Assembly (NCBI RefSeq): GCF_900168115.1
Contig: NZ_FUZC01000019.1
Span: 1-64,000, forward strand
Source: Salegentibacter salinarum
GTDB taxonomy: Bacteria > Bacteroidota > Bacteroidia > Flavobacteriales > Flavobacteriaceae
Length of the DNA stretch: 64,000 bases
Direction of reading: 5' to 3'
Part shown: piece by piece, positions 62,172 to 64,000 of the stretch
Layout: the number at the start of each line of letters is the position of its first letter
Position numbering within the stretch: position 1 is the first letter of the stretch
Position numbers and translations under genes: made by a program
The notes under the pieces: generated by a model
Told to the model about the DNA's origin: nothing
What the model saw: only the letters and a program-made list of their open reading frames with translations
The model's database searches: none

Positions 62172-64000
62172 TTATTTTGTTCCTAAATAAATGTAACCTT
62201 GAATAGGTGCAAATCCGCTATTTCTAATTTCCAGGATATAGAAGTAAGTTCCTGAAGGCAATTGATTTGAACTTGTAACTGAATTTGTAGAATATCCATC
62301 CCAATCGTTTTGATAGTTAATGGCTTCGTAAACTTTACTTCCCCACCGGTTAAAGATCTTTACATCGTAAGTGAATCCGCATTCGCTGGCAAAATTTATA
62401 CTGAAATAATCATTATGATTATCACTATTAGGAGTTACCGCTTTGGAAATACTGGATTGAATATCTTCCAGGCTACACGGGAGCACTACACAATCATCAT
62501 TAATAGAAACCATAGCTTCTGTGGTAGAACTACAAACACCATTGTTTATTTGGTATTCAAAAATGTAGGTGCCAACCTCAAGAAGTGCCGGATCAATAAT
62601 TCCCTGATTCAGCGCTCCTGTGTTTTCGGTATCTACCCAAACCCCAGCAGCGTTGTAATCTCCCTGAAGCAGTTCAAATAAATCGAAAGTGATATCTTCA
62701 GTACAAAGACTTATCGTACTGGTTTCAATTTCGTTTGCTACAGGTTCTTCCAAAGTCACTAAGGTTGCTTCTGAAACCTGGTCAAATTCATCCCTGGCAG
62801 TTACTGAATAAGTTCCCGGCTCTAGTTCTGTAAACTCATCTACCGCGTAATAATTTTCTCCATCAATACTATAAGTAAGTCCGTTTTCAAAATTAATTAA
62901 TATCACTCCCGTTGGCGTAATACAATCTGGCTGAATTAGTTCAACTATAGGAGCATCTGGTGCAGGCGGAGTTTCTTCCGGAATTTCCTCAACGATTACG
63001 ATAAAGGAGCAGGTTACAGAATTTCCTGCGGGATCGGTAACTTTATAAGTAACTTTTGTTTCTCCTACCGGAAATTCTTCCCCGGAAGCATAACCTTCGA
63101 TTAACTCAATACTGGTTTCTGAGCAATTATCTGAAGCGGTGATAGCATCATAATTTACTACAACTGTCTCGGTGCCGAATTCAACTTTTATTGTAATATC
63201 ATCTGGACAGTCGATAACCGGAGCTTCATTATCTATCACGCTTACTGTAAAGCTGGAAGTAGCCGAATTCCCATTTATATCGGTGGCGGTATAAGTAACT
63301 GTAGTTTCTCCTAATGGAAATTCAGATCCTGAAGTCAAACCTTCCGTAAGTTCTACACTTTCTAATCTGCAATCGTCGCTGGTCGATGGAATGTCGTAAT
63401 TCACTACAGCTCCACATAATTCCGGATCGGTATTCACAGTGATATCATCTTTATCTTCAATAACCGGTGCTAGATCATCAATTACGATTATTTCAAAGCT
63501 ACAGTTTACTGTATTTCCTGTTGAATCAGTAGCTCTAAAACTTATAGTGGTAGTGCCAACAGGAAATACTTCTCCTGAAGCCGGACCTTCAGTTTGTGAT
63601 ACGTTTACTTCACCAGAATTATCAAAACCTTGCGGAATTGTAAACTCTACAACTGCTCCACAAATTCCGGCATCGATTCCTGTTGTAACAGGTGAAGGAC
63701 ATTCCAAGCTTGGATCTTCAGCGTCTTCAACGATAATTTCAAAGCTGCATTCGCTGATATTTCCGGAATTATCGGTAGCGGTAAAAGTTACGGTTGTAGT
63801 TCCAATTGGGAATTGAGAACCTGAAGCCGGTCCTCCAGTTTGTTCTACCCTGACTTCACAATTATCTGTTGCTACAGGATTTTCAAAATTCACGGTTGCA
63901 AAATCAACGCCGTTTTCAGTATTGAAAATCATATTTTTAGGACATTCAATTACCGGAGCCTGATTATCAGTTACCGTGATAGTTTGTACAACCGGCTCGG
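62172..64000 (-). CDS. HYR-domain T9SS adhesin with a gliding-motility C-terminal domain (partial)
   Basis: The gene runs off the right edge; at least 608 residues are visible. Four HYR (hyalin repeat) domains of about 85 residues are present, each with paired cysteines and patterns like SGSQFPIGTTTVTFTATDNSGN. They are followed by a SprB-type repeat (PTGVILINFENGLTYSIDGENYYA) and a type B (gliding motility-associated) C-terminal domain (SISKAVTPNSDNHNDYFSIN, YFYILEIRNSG). This C-terminus directs secretion by the type IX system. The true start lies beyond the window. Confidence 0.9.
   Translation of the reverse strand, partial: EPVVQTITVTDNQAPVIECPKNMIFNTENGVDFATVNFENPVATDNCEVRVEQTGGPASGSQFPIGTTTVTFTATDNSGNISECSFEIIVEDAEDPSLECPSPVTTGIDAGICGAVVEFTIPQGFDNSGEVNVSQTEGPASGEVFPVGTTTISFRATDSTGNTVNCSFEIIVIDDLAPVIEDKDDITVNTDPELCGAVVNYDIPSTSDDCRLESVELTEGLTSGSEFPLGETTVTYTATDINGNSATSSFTVSVIDNEAPVIDCPDDITIKVEFGTETVVVNYDAITASDNCSETSIELIEGYASGEEFPVGETKVTYKVTDPAGNSVTCSFIVIVEEIPEETPPAPDAPIVELIQPDCITPTGVILINFENGLTYSIDGENYYAVDEFTELEPGTYSVTARDEFDQVSEATLVTLEEPVANEIETSTISLCTEDITFDLFELLQGDYNAAGVWVDTENTGALNQGIIDPALLEVGTYIFEYQINNGVCSSTTEAMVSINDDCVVLPCSLEDIQSSISKAVTPNSDNHNDYFSINFASECGFTYDVKIFNRWGSKVYEAINYQNDWDGYSTNSVTSSNQLPSGTYFYILEIRNSGFAPIQGYIYLGTK

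Overview
This 64 kb window looks like chromosome from a member of the Flavobacteriaceae (Bacteroidota), possibly close to the Gramella/Salegentibacter group; the genus is a guess. The evidence is AT-rich DNA, good matches to the Bacteroidetes promoter pattern TTG-N19-20-TAnnTTTG, almost no Shine-Dalgarno sequences, type IX secretion and gliding-type proteins, and many families restricted to Bacteroidetes. No rRNA or tRNA gene was seen. Most of the window is core genome; the only clear mobile DNA is the 3' end of a group II intron at the left edge.

Layout. 1-314: end of a group II intron (maturase C-terminus plus domains V/VI). 0.5-9.7 kb: a GlmU-like sugar nucleotidyltransferase, an M23 peptidase, a coiled-coil/zapA pair, a 6S-type RNA, rny (RNase Y), an aldo/keto reductase, xerD and two small beta-barrel proteins. 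9.8-17.8 kb: aroQ, a Dph6-like PP-loop enzyme, lpdA, a collagen-like lipoprotein, two msrB genes (one cytoplasmic, one lipoprotein), an alpha/beta hydrolase, an M48 peptidase and a UMF1-type transporter. 17.9-21 kb: an ECF sigma factor, a probable anti-sigma protein and two repetitive envelope proteins, probably one regulon. 21.2-26.6 kb: lon, cmk and rpsA. 26.7-34.6 kb: MOSC/pirin/hydrolase genes, then an envelope-stress-like operon (DUF4870, PadR, PspC and a 47-residue protein) in which the pspC gene is cut by an in-frame TAG. 34.7-36.2 kb: oxyR and a DUF2141 protein. 36.4-43.3 kb: a tightly overlapping MoxR-DUF58-DUF4350-DUF4129-membrane protein-SpoIIM operon with a divergent RDD gene. 43.3-55.6 kb: housekeeping and metabolic genes (cyclophilin, Nudix, PlsC, TruA-like, recQ, papain-like protease, ychF, methyltransferase, dioxygenase). 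55.8-58.6 kb: pyrR-pyrB and rnz. 58.8-64 kb: a CAP-domain lipoprotein, then an OmpA/PorP-SprF/HYR-domain adhesin cluster typical of type IX secretion cargo; the adhesin runs off the right edge.

The points most worth following are: the amber codon splitting pspC and the small coupled protein behind it; the two interlocking helices in the rpsA leader; the 6S RNA between zapA and rny; the MoxR-DUF58 membrane complex of unknown function; the ECF-linked solenoid protein; a secreted coiled-coil protein with a glycine-rich hydrophobic centre; and a family of palindromic repeats that seem to serve as terminators at gene 3' ends. All family assignments come from reading motifs by eye and no database search was run.
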